A stretch of DNA of 64,000 bases from Sceloporus undulatus (GCF_019175285.1 NC_056523.1:124118018-124182017); one strand, 5' to 3'. Shown: positions 20,285 through 30,299, counted from the first letter of the stretch. Numbers and translations are program-made. The notes: generated from the sequence alone by a model not told the origin.

Positions 20285-21286
20285 TCTAGTTAGAACTGAG
20301 CTTGATTCTATATTATCTCAATTATACTGTAGTAGTTTTATTGGGATGTCATCTGTTCCTGGTGATTTGTTCTTTTCTGTTGCTTTTGAGTGCAGCTTTC
20401 ACTTCACTTTCCAAAATTTGGATTCAACTTTGTAAGTTTATTCTTCCCATGTGTCATTAAAACTTTCACATTTTTTATATAACTCTTGTGTGTATTCTTG
20501 CCATCTTTTCCTTATTTCATTGTGGTCATATATTACACTGATCCTTCCATATTTGCGGATTTGATTATTCATGGATTAATACTGTATGTTCTCTCTAGGA
20601 ATATCTAGGTCCTCCAGTGCAACTCTGTGGTCAACTTTAACTAAAGGTTGCACTGAAAGACCTAGAGATTCCTAGAGAGAACACTCCACTAGGCATTTGT
20701 AGCTCCTTCAGTGCAGTTCTATGGTCAGTGTCTATCGGACGTTGACCATAGAGTTGCACTGGATGACCTAGAGATTCCCAGAGAGGTGTCCTCTCAGGTA
20801 AAAACATGGTGTTTTTGTTATTTGCAGTTTGCCCATATTCACGGGGGTCTTGTGCCCCTAACCCTAGTGAATATGGAGGGACAAGTGTATATTCCTCTTC
20901 TGATTGTAGAGCAACCCCACCCTTGGTCTTAATTTCTCTTTAAATTTTCAGATCTTGTGGAAGAGGTCTCTTGTTCTTTCTTTCTTTTTTTGTTGTCAGC
21001 TTCTATTTGTCTATAGTAATTCTCTTTGTATTTACATAGTAATCTTTGGACAATCAAGATTCTGATTGTTTTTCTGTCTCCCTTTCCTTTAGCTTCTCGT
21101 CTTTCTTTGTCTATCAGACATTGTTTCTTTTCCTTCTTTTTGGCCACTGATAAAGTCTTTTTGCATCCCTCTTTGACTGTGTCCCTGATTTTTGTCCATA
21201 GCTCATCTGGTTCCCAGTCAATTAGGCTTAATAGTGTGGATCTATTTCTTACATTATCTTTGAATGATCTTTGAACCAGCATACCA
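20285..21286 (-). mobile_element. Bov-B LINE fragment, minus orientation, with MITE insertion
   Basis: 20285-20535 and 20888-21286 read on the minus strand as the Bov-B region linking endonuclease and reverse transcriptase (for example KGCKKTLSVAKKKEKKQ-type and DKERREAKGKGDRKTI segments). The middle is a pogo-like MITE. The coding frame is decayed. Confidence 0.8.
20536..20887. mobile_element. pogo/Tigger-like MITE inside Bov-B
   Basis: Ends CACTGATCCTTCCATATTTG and GAATATGGAGGGACAAGTG form imperfect inverted repeats flanked by TA (20534-20535, 20888-20889). The interior has two hairpins built on CTAGGTCCTCCAGTGCAACT-like arms. The superfamily is inferred from the TA target and the GTCCCTCC-type terminus. 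Confidence 0.75.
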
Positions 21287-21500
21287 ATTTCCCATGCAAG
21301 GAAAGTGATGCTCAAAATTCTGCAAATATGACTCGTATATGGAATGTGAAATTCCAGAGTTGCAAGCTGGAGTTAGGAAAGGAAGAGGCACTAGGGATCA
21401 TATTGCAAACAAACATTGAATAATGGAGCATACCAGGGAATTTCAGGAAAAAATATGCATGTGCTTTATTGGCTACAGCAAAACCTTTGACTGCATAGAC

Positions 21501-22382
21501 CAGGGGTCGGCAACCTCTGCCCGTGGGCCGGATGCTGCCCGCGGAGGCCTTTCGGCCGGCCCCTGGCTGCCGCTGCCACCGCCGATTGCAACTTTTCACC
21601 GCTCCGGGCACCGCCATTTTTCCTCCCAAAATGGCGGTGAAGTATCGTGCGACCTTCCCCGAGGTCGCGTGAGACTTCGCCGCCATTTTGGGGGGAAATG
21701 GTGGCAGCCTAGAGGCAAAGTCTCGCGCAACCACAGAAAAGGTTGTGCAAGACTTCGCCGCCATTGGCGGCGGCTTCTAGGAGGCCCGCTGGCGCCGGAG
21801 CCCTCGAACAGTGCTCCGATGGCGGCAGGCGGGCCTCTGGGAGGCCAGTTGCCGTCGTCGTCGCCCTCCAAGAGGCCCTGGCGGGGGCAGCGGGCCTCTG
21901 GGAGGCCCGATGCCCTCGCCGGGGCTTCCAGGAGGCACCGACGACGGCAACCAGCCTCCCAGAGCCCGCTGCCCCCGCCGGGCCCTCTGGGAGGCCGGTT
22001 GCCTCCGCTGGGCCCTCCAAGAGGGCCCCGGCAACAGCAAAAGGGCCCCCCAGAGGCCCGCTGCCGCCACCGGAGCCCTCTGGGAGGGCCCCAGGGACGG
22101 CAAAAGGCCACCAAAAGGAGGAGGCCCCCAGAGCTGGCGCCCCCACCGGCTTTTTTGCCGGGCTATGACGGGACATGGGGCCTGTCAGGGGCCGCAAAGA
22201 GGAGGAGGCCTGGCCCCGAGGGTGGAACTCCTCCCCCTGGCATGCGGCTCCACCCCAGAGGGTGGAGGCTCCACACACGGCCCCACCGCCGGAGGGTGGA
22301 AGCTCCACCCCCCAGCTTCGGCCCCCCAGTCGCCTGAGGGACAGCAACCCGGCCCCCGGCTCAAAAAAGTTGCCTACCCCTG
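21501..22382. mobile_element. Non-autonomous hAT element with GC-rich tandem interior
   Basis: Terminal inverted repeats CAGGGGTCGGCAACCT and AGTTGCCTACCCCTG, flanked by a perfect 8-bp target duplication GCATAGAC (21493-21500 and 22383-22390). The 882-bp interior is CpG-rich and is made largely of approximate repeats containing GGGCCTCTGGGAGGCC and GGGCCCTCCAAGAGG. The long open frames inside are by-products of GC content. The perfect duplication suggests a fairly recent insertion. Confidence 0.92.
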
Positions 22383-22418
22383 GCATAGACCATAAAAAGC
22401 TATGATTTGCTCTTAAAG

Positions 22419-23464
22419 AAGGGGTCGCAACCTTTGAGCCGCCTGGCTGGGTCCTGCCGCTGCCGCCACCAGTTGCGGCTTTTCGCCGCTCTGGGTGCCG
22501 CATTTTGAGCAAAAAGGCGGGCGTGCCCAGAGCCGACGGTGGCAGCGGGCCTCTGGGAGGCCCGTTGCCGTCACTGGGGCCCTCCAGAGGGCTCCGACGG
22601 TGGCAGAGGCCCCGGGGAGGCCAGTTGCCGTCGCAGGGGCCCTCCAGGAGGCTCCTGTGACAGCAGTGGTCTCCCAGAGCCGTTGCCTTCGCGGGTTCCT
22701 CCAGGAGGGCTCCTGTGACAGCAGCGGGTTCCCCCAGAGCCCATTGCCTTCGCGGGGGTCCTCCAGGAGGGCTCCGACGGCGGCAGCGGGCCCCTGGGAG
22801 GCCCGTTGCCATCCGCAGGGGCCCTCCAGGAGGGTCCGAAGGTGGCAGCAGGCCCCTGGGAGCCCATTGCCGTCGCTGGAGCCTCCAGGAGGGCTCCGAC
22901 GGCAGAAGTGGGCCCCTGGGAAGCCAGTTGCCTCGCTGGGGCCCCAGGAGGGCTCCGGCAGCAGCAGCGGGCCTCCAAGAGGCCCGTTGCCTTCACTGGG
23001 GTCCTCCAAGAGGGCTTCGGCGTGGCAGCAGGCCACTGGGAGGCCCGTTGCCTCCGCTGGGGCTCTCCAGGAGGGCTCCTGCGACAGCAGCAGCCCCCAG
23101 AGGCCCGTTGCCTTAGCTGGGGTCCTCCAGGAGGGTTCGGCGGCGGCAGCGGCCTGGCGTCAGGGGCCGGCAAAGAGGGGAGGCCTCACCTGGCGGTCCC
23201 CGCTGGCTCTTTCCTGGCCTCTGACAGGGCCTGGGGCTCCGTTAGGGGCGCAAAGAGGAGGTGGCCTGGACCCTGGGGGGGTGGAAGCTCCGCCCCAGGA
23301 GGGGAGCTCTGCCCCAAGGGTGTGAGCTCCGCCCCAGAGGGTGGAGGCTCCACCCCCAGCATGCAGCCCCACCTCCGGGGGTGGAAGCTCCACCCACAGC
23401 TTCGGCCCCCAGTTGTCTGAGGGAAAGCAACCCGGCCCCGGCTCAAAAAGGTTGCCTACCCCTG
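22419..23464. mobile_element. Non-autonomous hAT element with about ten 60-bp GC-rich repeats
   Basis: Terminal inverted repeats AAGGGGTCGCAACCTTTGAG and CTCAAAAAGGTTGCCTACCC then CTG, with target duplication TCTTAAAG/TCTTAAGG (22411-22418, 23465-23472; seven of eight). The motif CTCCAGGAGGG or a variant recurs at 22642, 22699, 22761, 22824, 22883, 22943, 23004, 23065 and 23125, a period of 57-63 bp. It belongs to the same family as the neighbour at 21501. Confidence 0.92.
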
Positions 23465-24529
23465 TCTTAAGGAATGGAATGCCACAACATCTGATTGTCC
23501 TGGTGCATATCTGTACTCAGAACAAGAACAGAATACGGGGAAAAAAGAGAATGGATCCCACGCAAAGGGGTCAGGCAAGTCTGCTAGTAACCCTATTATT
23601 CAACCTGTATGCAGAAAACATTGTGCGCAGAACAGACTTAGACTCAGAGGCAGGAGGAGTGAAGCTAGGAAGAAGAACATTAACAACTTGATATGCAAAT
23701 AACACAGGGCTTCTAGCAGAAACAAAAGACCTAGACATAAACTGGTCAAGAAGGTGAAGGAGGAGTGCATTAAGATAGGATTTAACTCTGAACATTTAAA
23801 TAAAACAAAAATAATGACCACAAGAAGAGCCACAAGAATTCAACCTAGACAACAGGTCCAATTGAAATGGTTGAAGAGTTCCCATATTTGGGTCAAAAAC
23901 TGATCCGGACAGAGACTGCAGTCAGCAAATCAGAGAAGACTAGGACTTGGAAGGACAGCTATAAAATAAATGGCAAGATCATTAAATGTCAAGAATAGAG
24001 CTCTGAATAGTAAAGTGAGAAATACATGCTGTCGTATTCCCTATCGTAAGGTACAGATGCGAGACCGGGATAGTGAAAAATGGTGATAGAAAGAAAACTC
24101 CCGTGAGATGTAGGGCTGGAGAAGAGTGCTGAGAATAGAAGACAAACAATGGGTCCTTGATCAGATCAAACCCAAACTATCCTGAAGCTAGAATTACTAA
24201 ATTAAGACTGTTGTTACTTTGGCAACACACGGTGTAATAATTGAAAAAAGGAATTAGCGAGGAAAGGTGGGAGGGCAGTAGAAAGAGAGGAAGGCTGCAG
24301 GCTACATGATGTTGATTCAGGGAATCCAGCCTGGCCCTACAAGACCTGATCAGAGAGTTGAAGACAGGGGGTCTTGGAGATGTGTCATCCACATATTGAT
24401 TCCCATGCAAGGAAAGTCATGCTCAAAATTCTCATGGGTCGAAGTTGACTTGAGGGCAATTAACAGCAACAGTCCTACCAATAGGGAATGACATATCACA
24501 TGAAAGATTAGAATTCATTGCAGTTGTTC

Positions 24530-24728
24530 TAATCTGTCTTCAAGTCAACTCCGATTTATGGATATCCGCTCCATTCGATTTTCTTGGCAGAGTTGTTGAG
24601 AGAGTTTTCCATTGCCTTTTTTCTGAGGCCCAGAGGGAGGGCTCAAGATTTCCCATGGGGTAGGGGAGCAGGGCTTCCAAACCAGGTCCCCCCTGTCCAG
24701 CACTCAAACCACTACATCCACTGGCTCT
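24530..24728 (-). mobile_element. Sauria-type SINE, minus orientation
   Basis: Tail CTTCAAGTCAACTCCGATTT at the low end, CTTGGCAGAGTTGTTGAGAG body, and head CAAACCACTACATCCACTGG at the high end. Confidence 0.8.
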
Positions 24729-24965
24729 TCTCACTCCCTAGCAAAGGAAAGTGCAGTGGTGTTTGTCCATTATAAACACATTGCTGCTTATATCAGATTT
24801 GACTGTCCCCAAACCACCATGACACCATCGATGAGGACCCTGCAAATAACCAGATAATATCTGAAGTATGTGGAAAATGGAGGCTAATCAGTTAATAGGG
24901 CTAGTCCCAATTAGAGTAATCCTCTGAACAGTATTTGGTACATAACCCAAGTTCCATTGATTCAG

Positions 24966-25140
24966 CATGTCTACCCAATCCCATCGGATCTTGGAAGCAA
25001 GCAGAGTCAGCCCTGGTCAGTATTTGGATGGGATACAGGTCTGTAGGCTGTATTTCAGAGGAGAAGGTGCTAAAAACCACTCTGAATATCCTTGCCTAAA
25101 AACCTGTGAAATTCAGAAATTGGCATGTGATTGAAAGCAT
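24966..25140 (+). mobile_element. 5S-rRNA-headed SINE with Sauria-like tail
   Basis: The head keeps the internal promoter region of 5S rRNA (GGATCTTGGAAGCAAGCAGA, GTCAGCCCTGGTCAG, TTGGATGGGA, CTGTAGGCTG). It is followed by CCTTGCCTAAAAACCTGTG, which resembles the 3' part of the Sauria-type SINE. It is a degenerate mobile copy, not a functional 5S gene. Confidence 0.8.
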
Positions 25141-25925
25141 GTGTGGCACACACACAGTTGGGATAAGGAATTAGACTTAAACTAGTATATCTCCCTTGTT
25201 GATTGGACAAAATGAAGTAAAAAATGTCTACAAGAACAAGTGAAGACTTGATACATTACGTGTATTCTGGCTGAAGTCTGTTATGGTTAGCAGTTGTGCA
25301 TATGCTCATCTCCTTCCCACAGGTGGATTCTTCGAGTCCATTCCATGCCCAAGGCATTTTGTTCCCTAAGGCATACACCCCCAATCACAAGTAAAGTGTG
25401 TAATACCCACGGCTGGCTGGTACTGTGGTACCTGAGGCAAAAAAACTACCTATCCCTGTGTTAAAAACAGAATAACAAATCCAATTTGATCCATGTTATG
25501 ATACCAAGCTACTGGAGGTAGCCTCTCATTGCCCAAGGGTAGGAATAGCTTGTAGTCATCAAATGTGCCAGGCACAGGGTAGCATTCAGGTATAGGAGAG
25601 TGAGCAAAGGCAGCTGTCCAGACATTTTTGAAGTGAAACATCCATATTCATCACCATGTGCTATTCAGGTGAAACTGTAGCCCACTCCACCAAGATCTGG
25701 AGGGTCACAATTACCCAGCAGGGATCAGCATCACTCACTGCAGGGAGATACGTCTAGCTGGCTTCTTGATCCTCTTCCCTTCCTTCTCTGACGTAGGTTG
25801 TTGATCCCATTCATTCTTTCTGTTATGAAGAAGGAAATACCTCTTTCCCTTTCATACAGATTACTTAGCAGAATCATTGTGCAACATGCCACACAATATT
25901 TTAAAGTGTATGAATGTCCAGCATT
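25141..25925. other. Intergenic stretch with a possible hAT end
   Basis: AAAAACTACCTATCCCTG near 25440-25457 resembles the right end of the GC-rich hAT family, suggesting a decayed copy. Nothing else is recognised. Confidence 0.35.
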
Positions 25926-26400
25926 TAGGGATGCCATAACCCGCGGCCCCCGTGACAACACGCGTTTGGGGGGCCCCTCCCGGTCCCGGTCCGGTTTCGG
26001 GGGCCCCATGCCTTGTTCCCGTTTCGGGGTCCGCTCCTCCTGCGGCCATAGCCACTGCCGCTAACGCGGCTGCTGCGGCGCCAACCCTCCTCCTCCTCCT
26101 CTTAGTGGTGGGCTGGGCAGCGCAACTCACCTCCTCCTCCGGCTGCGCTTCCTCCCCCTCCGCAGCGGCAGAAGCGCCGCACCAATCGCGTCAGGGCTTG
26201 CCCCCCGCACGCGCACGCACGGGGCCTCAAAACAGGAGCTTGTCCTTTCTTTGGCCAGCTAGCCATTGGCCAGCTGGCCAAAGAGGACGGGCTCCTTGGC
26301 GCACGCCGCCCAGGCCTCAGCAGGGGGCCTACAGCGAGCACGCCTGCTCTGCTTCCCTCTGCGCGCGTGCGCGCCTGCCCCGCTTCCCTCCCCACGCGCG

Positions 26401-26516
26401 CACCAGCCTCTAAGGAGGAGGAGGGGGAGGGGGAGGAGGAGGAAAGAGCCAGAGGAAGGGTGCCTGAAGGCCAGGGAAGAATGGGCCGAGGAGGAGGAGG
26501 AGGAGGAGGAGGAAAG
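26401..26516 (+). repeat. GGA/GAGGAG-rich simple sequence
   Basis: Two purine blocks, GGAGGAGGAGGGGGAGGGGG and (GAG)n, at the end of the CpG-rich segment. Confidence 0.85.
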
Positions 26517-26569
26517 CTAAGTCAGTGGCCATTAGGTCTGCCTTAGTTTTGTGGGGTTTTAAATTATTT

Positions 26570-26830
26570 TTAAAATAAAGACTTATTTATTTTATTTTAT
26601 AATTTTATTAGTGCTTTTTATTTTTATTTTATTTTATTAATTTTATTATTGCTTTTATTTTTTATTTCATAATTTTTATTATTGCGTTTGTTTTTATTTT
26701 ATTTCATTAATTTTATTATGCTTGTTTTTATTTTATTTCATTAATTTTTATTATTGCTTGTTTTAATTTTATTTCATTAATTTTTATTATTGCTTGTTTT
26801 TATTTTATTCTAATTTTTATTATTGCTTGT
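26570..26830 (+). repeat. AT-rich minisatellite
   Basis: Tandem repeats around 40 bp built on TTTTATTTCATTAATTTT and TATTATTGCTTG, about six copies. Confidence 0.85.
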
Positions 26831-27192
26831 TTATTATACATTACATTTTTATTTGATTTACACCCCTGCCTTGTTTTATTATTTTTCCCCCCTTTTTTTA
26901 TTATTTTATGCTGCATTTTCTGTGATTTGCCTTTGTGACTACGTCTGCTTTCTTGCATTTGTGCTGTGTGGGGATGTGTGTGCTGTGTGAGTGAGATTCT
27001 TACACACCTCTGAGGCAGCCTGTACTTCTGTGTTTTTACATCTGGTGCGCACGCTAACAACCCTAAAGTAAGTAGATCAAGGCCACAATCAAGAACCAAA
27101 TAGACGGAGTCATCAATACTCGAAAACCAACATAAGAAAACCCAGTCCTTGCCCGTAACCTTCGAAGAAGTCATTACCTGAGCATACATTTC

Positions 27193-27383
27193 TCCATCTG
27201 TCTCGGAATAATGCCAAAATGTCCTCCATTTTGATCATAAAAAACATGCATTAATATTAACATTTTATAAAAATCCTCAATTTTTTTTGCACGTCCTCCA
27301 TTTTATAAAAATGTATCCTACATTGAAAATGTGGCCCTACATTTGTCCTACATTTGTCCCAGTTTGGAGCTCCTGACTTATGC
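27193..27383 (-). mobile_element. hAT-like element fragment, minus orientation
   Basis: Reverse complement of the 27805-28013 copy: AAATGTCCTCCATTTTGATC, TTAATATTAACATTTTATAA, TTTGTCCCAGTTTGGAGC. The terminal TAGGGTTGC is missing. Confidence 0.7.
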
Positions 27384-27804
27384 ACACCCCTACCAGCATC
27401 TATCACTCTGGCCTGAACCACAATTTAAAAAAAAACAACATGGTGAAAGGGCTGAGCTTTTGCCAATGAGATCAGAAATGCTTCCCAGTGAGAAATTCAG
27501 ATAACAGAAACACAGCAGTGGTGTTCTACTGGTTTATATACACCTATCCCAATGTGCAATGATAGTCAAACTGACATACAGGAAACAAGACAAATAGTGC
27601 AAGGACCCAACAGTGGGAGAGAAAATAAAACTTGCACAGGCAGCAAGTAAAGGGGACCCATGGTCCTGTGATGTCTCTAACACTAATGCACAGAGCATGG
27701 GGGGGGGGATGAATAAGCAGAATGAACTCAAACTCCTATACAACAAAGCAAATGATGATATATAGGCATAAGTGCATTATCTGGTGGGATGAGTCTCATA
27801 ATTG
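27384..27804. other. Spacer between inverted hAT-like copies
   Basis: No recognised feature except a nine-base G run near 27700. Confidence 0.4.
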
Positions 27805-28013
27805 TAGGGTTGCCATAAGTGAGGGACCTCCAAACCGGGACAAATGTAGGACACAAATGCAGGACAACATTTTTCAAATGTAGGAGGACACATTTTATAA
27901 AAATGGGAGGACAGTCAAAAAAAAATTTTGAGGCTTTTTTTGAAATGTTAATATAAATGCATCTTTCTTAGGCAGGATCAAATGGAGGACATTTTGACAT
28001 TATTCGTAGACAG
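27805..28013 (+). mobile_element. hAT-like element, left end copy
   Basis: Starts TAGGGTTGCCATAAGTGAGG and contains CCAAACCGGGACAAATGTAG, a string of GTAGGACA/GGAGGACA motifs, and AAATGGAGGACATTTTGAC. The right terminus is not identified. Confidence 0.7.
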
Positions 28014-28449
28014 ATCACGGAAAGGTACTTCCCTTTCTGGGCCACCCCCCTCTCCCCATTCCAAACAGCACATTGAGCAGTGAACATGGCTTGTATTTTA
28101 ACATTGCCTCTGGCATATTTCAGAGGCTTATTCCACAACCAAACCCTTGTCAAGGGACTTGTGGTTTTCCTTCATTTGGCTGTTTTGTCTGTATTCCTCC
28201 CCCACTAAATAAAGGAGACATAGACAATGGAGTTAATGGGGTACAGGTTGTTACAAAAAAGTCTTGTGAGACTCTGTAGGCAAGAGGTGCACCATGTTAA
28301 GAACTGCATTAAGCACACTTAGGCTGCTGCCACAACGCTTCATACACTCTCATCACTCCTTCTATGGGAAATCCTGGGATTTGTAGTTTGTTTGTCGTGC
28401 CAAGGCTGGCTTTGAACATCTCAGGCCATAAGAGACGGCAAAGAGCTTG

Positions 28450-28589
28450 GGCTGCATCTACACTGGAAGAAATATCTGGTTTGAGACCACTTTAACCCGC
28501 TCTTGCTGAATGCTATGGAATTCTGGGAAGGGTGGTTTGTTCCAGCACCCACAGCAGAATGGCAGTTAACCCCTGGAAAGCGCTCTGAC
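28450..28589 (+). mobile_element. Harbinger-like MITE fragment
   Basis: GGCTGCATCTACACTGG, GAGACCACTTTAACC and AATGCTATGGAATTCTGGGA are the hallmarks of the 6427-6648 family. It is interrupted at 28590. Confidence 0.65.
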
Positions 28590-28784
28590 CAAGGTGACCC
28601 AATGCCCTCACCCCAAAATGTAGGGCACCCCAGCAAAAATATGGAGGACATGGCCAAAAATAAAAAGCAAAACACCCATGTCATGATAAATCCATGCTCT
28701 AGCCATGATCCCAATGGAGTGGACATTTGGAATGTGACAGAAGGAGGACAGGTCCTGGAAAAGGAGGAGGGTCTGGTCACCTTG
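28590..28784 (-). mobile_element. Isolated GTCCTCC element, minus orientation
   Basis: Ends CAAGGTGACCC and GGTCACCTTG are inverted repeats. The interior has AAATATGGAGGACATGGCC, GTGGACATTTGGAATGTG and GGTCCTGGAAAAGGAGGA, the same order as in the full copies at 14657 and 19248. It shows that the family also exists outside the SAMD1 array. Confidence 0.75.
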
Positions 28785-28844
28785 TCTCTGGTCCAAATAC
28801 ACTGCGAAATAAAACAATGCTGGACTGAAATGCCCAGAGTTTCC

Positions 28845-29420
28845 CAACAAACTGCATCACACTGAGGAAAATAATCCAGTTTGAGAGTGACTTAACTGTC
28901 CTTGTTGTGGGCGGGGGAATGCTGGGGAATTGTAGTACATTTGTGGCCCCAGAGCTATCTCTGACGGGGAGTCCCATAACCCTCCAAACGTAGTTGAACT
29001 GCAGTGCCCAGAATGCCACCAGTTGGCATCCCACACTGAGGAAATGGTCCAGTTTGAGAGACTGCTCAGTGCTGTTGGACCGGGAATGGTAGTCTATTGT
29101 GGCCTCAGAGCCATCACTGACAGAGAAGTCGCAATGTCTCCCAAACACTAGCATTCCCAGGATTCCCTGCACTGAGTGAAAGCAGTCTCAAAGTGGGTTA
29201 TATTCCCTGCAGTGTGTGTGAGGATATAAAGCTAGGGACTGGATTCATTTGGAGGATCTCTGTGTCCAAAACACACTGCTTGGACTGCCAGGGCTCAGTG
29301 GCTATGGAACCGGGGAATTGTATTTATTGTGGCCCAGGAGCTTCTCTGACAGAGAAGGCCAAATGCCTCACACAGAACCCCAGAATTCCAGAGCATGGAC
29401 TTTGGCAGTTAAAGGGTCTC
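28845..29420 (+). repeat. Tandem or nested Harbinger-like MITE copies
   Basis: GGAAAATAATCCAGTTTGAG at about 28865 recurs as GGAAATGGTCCAGTTTGAG at about 29040 (spacing near 175 bp), and a third, opposite end (GGCAGTTAAAGGGTCTCAAA) lies near 29404. Each unit has the AACTGT and GGGAATTGTAGT blocks of the family. Confidence 0.6.
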
Positions 29421-30299
29421 AAAGTGCAGGGGGGGGGGAGAGAAGCCAGGGAAGGTGGAATGAGCTCTGAGAGGAGGAGGAGGAGGGAGGAGCCAGGGAA
29501 GTGGCCAGGACCACCAGAGGAGCCCCTGCTTTTCCTCCATCATTGCACCTTCTCACTGTGGCAAGAGGCCTCTGCCCCCAGCCAGGCAATGCCTCCATTC
29601 GTCTCCTTTTGTCAAAAGGCTCTGGTGCCACAAAGAACTTCACAATTCCAGAATCCCCATAGCCACTGAGCCATGGATGTTTAAGGGGGGGGGGTAAACT
29701 ATTTCTGGCACCTTTGCCACCCTAAACCCTTCTTTGTTACCAGCAACTTGCAAGGGCAAAATCTCTTCCTTCACCCAAGCCACTGGAAAACCAACCAGTG
29801 GAGGAGGGCTGATTGCTTCGTTCTCATTGTCCGCTTCGGGAGAAAGGGACATTTGCATATTACAAGGAAAGGTGTTAGGGCCTCAAAAACCATCCTGTGA
29901 TAAAGAATTACAACACATACTGACCTGGTAGACATTTAAAAGATGAGGCATTTAGACTCCAGGGGACAACAGGAAACCATTTGATGGCCTTTTTTCTTTG
30001 CTCAATGTAACCTGAAAGTAATGCCTCTTCAGGGTAATATATACCAAGTGGGCTGGCAATAGCTTCGAGTGGAAGATGTCTTTAGACCTGCTCGCTAGGC
30101 TAAGCCAGGCAGGGAGGCGGGGAGGAGGGGTGGCACACAGCCATGGGGAGGGCTGGAGCTGCTCCAGGGTCTTGCTGGGGGGGAGGTCCTGGGGGGGGCC
30201 AAACCGGGGCGGGGGACCATTGGCCCTCCCCAACCGGGAAGTCCCGCCCCCAGGTGGGATAGGGGCAAGCCGACATAATTGGTAATGGGAAATAGAGGG
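29421..30299. other. GC-rich intergenic stretch, no feature recognised
   Basis: Contains G runs near 29431 and 29685 and a GC-rich patch at 30110-30250. No gene or repeat recognised. Confidence 0.4.

Larger units (their letters stand above)
21287..24470 (+). mobile_element. Bov-B LINE, reverse transcriptase to 3' end, with two hAT insertions
   Basis: Outside the insertions the plus strand encodes decayed Bov-B reverse transcriptase: the HARKVMLKIL start, CFIGYSKTFDCIDH, LFNLYAENIVRRTDLDSEAG, a broken active-site region near 23690, and the C-terminal block to the tail GTCGAAGTTGACTTGAGGGC. The two hAT elements at 21501-22382 and 22419-23464 sit only 36 bp apart in the same ORF. Confidence 0.88.
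25926..27065. mobile_element. Possible hAT-like element with CpG-rich and AT-rich halves
   Basis: Begins TAGGGATGCCATAACCCG, close to the TAGGGTTGCCATAA termini at 27805 and 51750, and a matching inverted end AACAACCCTA lies at 27056-27065. No target duplication is visible, so the boundaries are tentative. The first 600 bp is CpG-rich with a (GGA)n block; the rest is an AT-rich minisatellite followed by unique sequence. Confidence 0.4.

Noticed and set aside
21423-23325. Several long open frames (up to 367 residues) on both strands near 21.4-23.3 kb
   Set aside because: They fall inside two hAT elements made of GC-rich tandem repeats; stop codons are rare by composition and all frames look alike.
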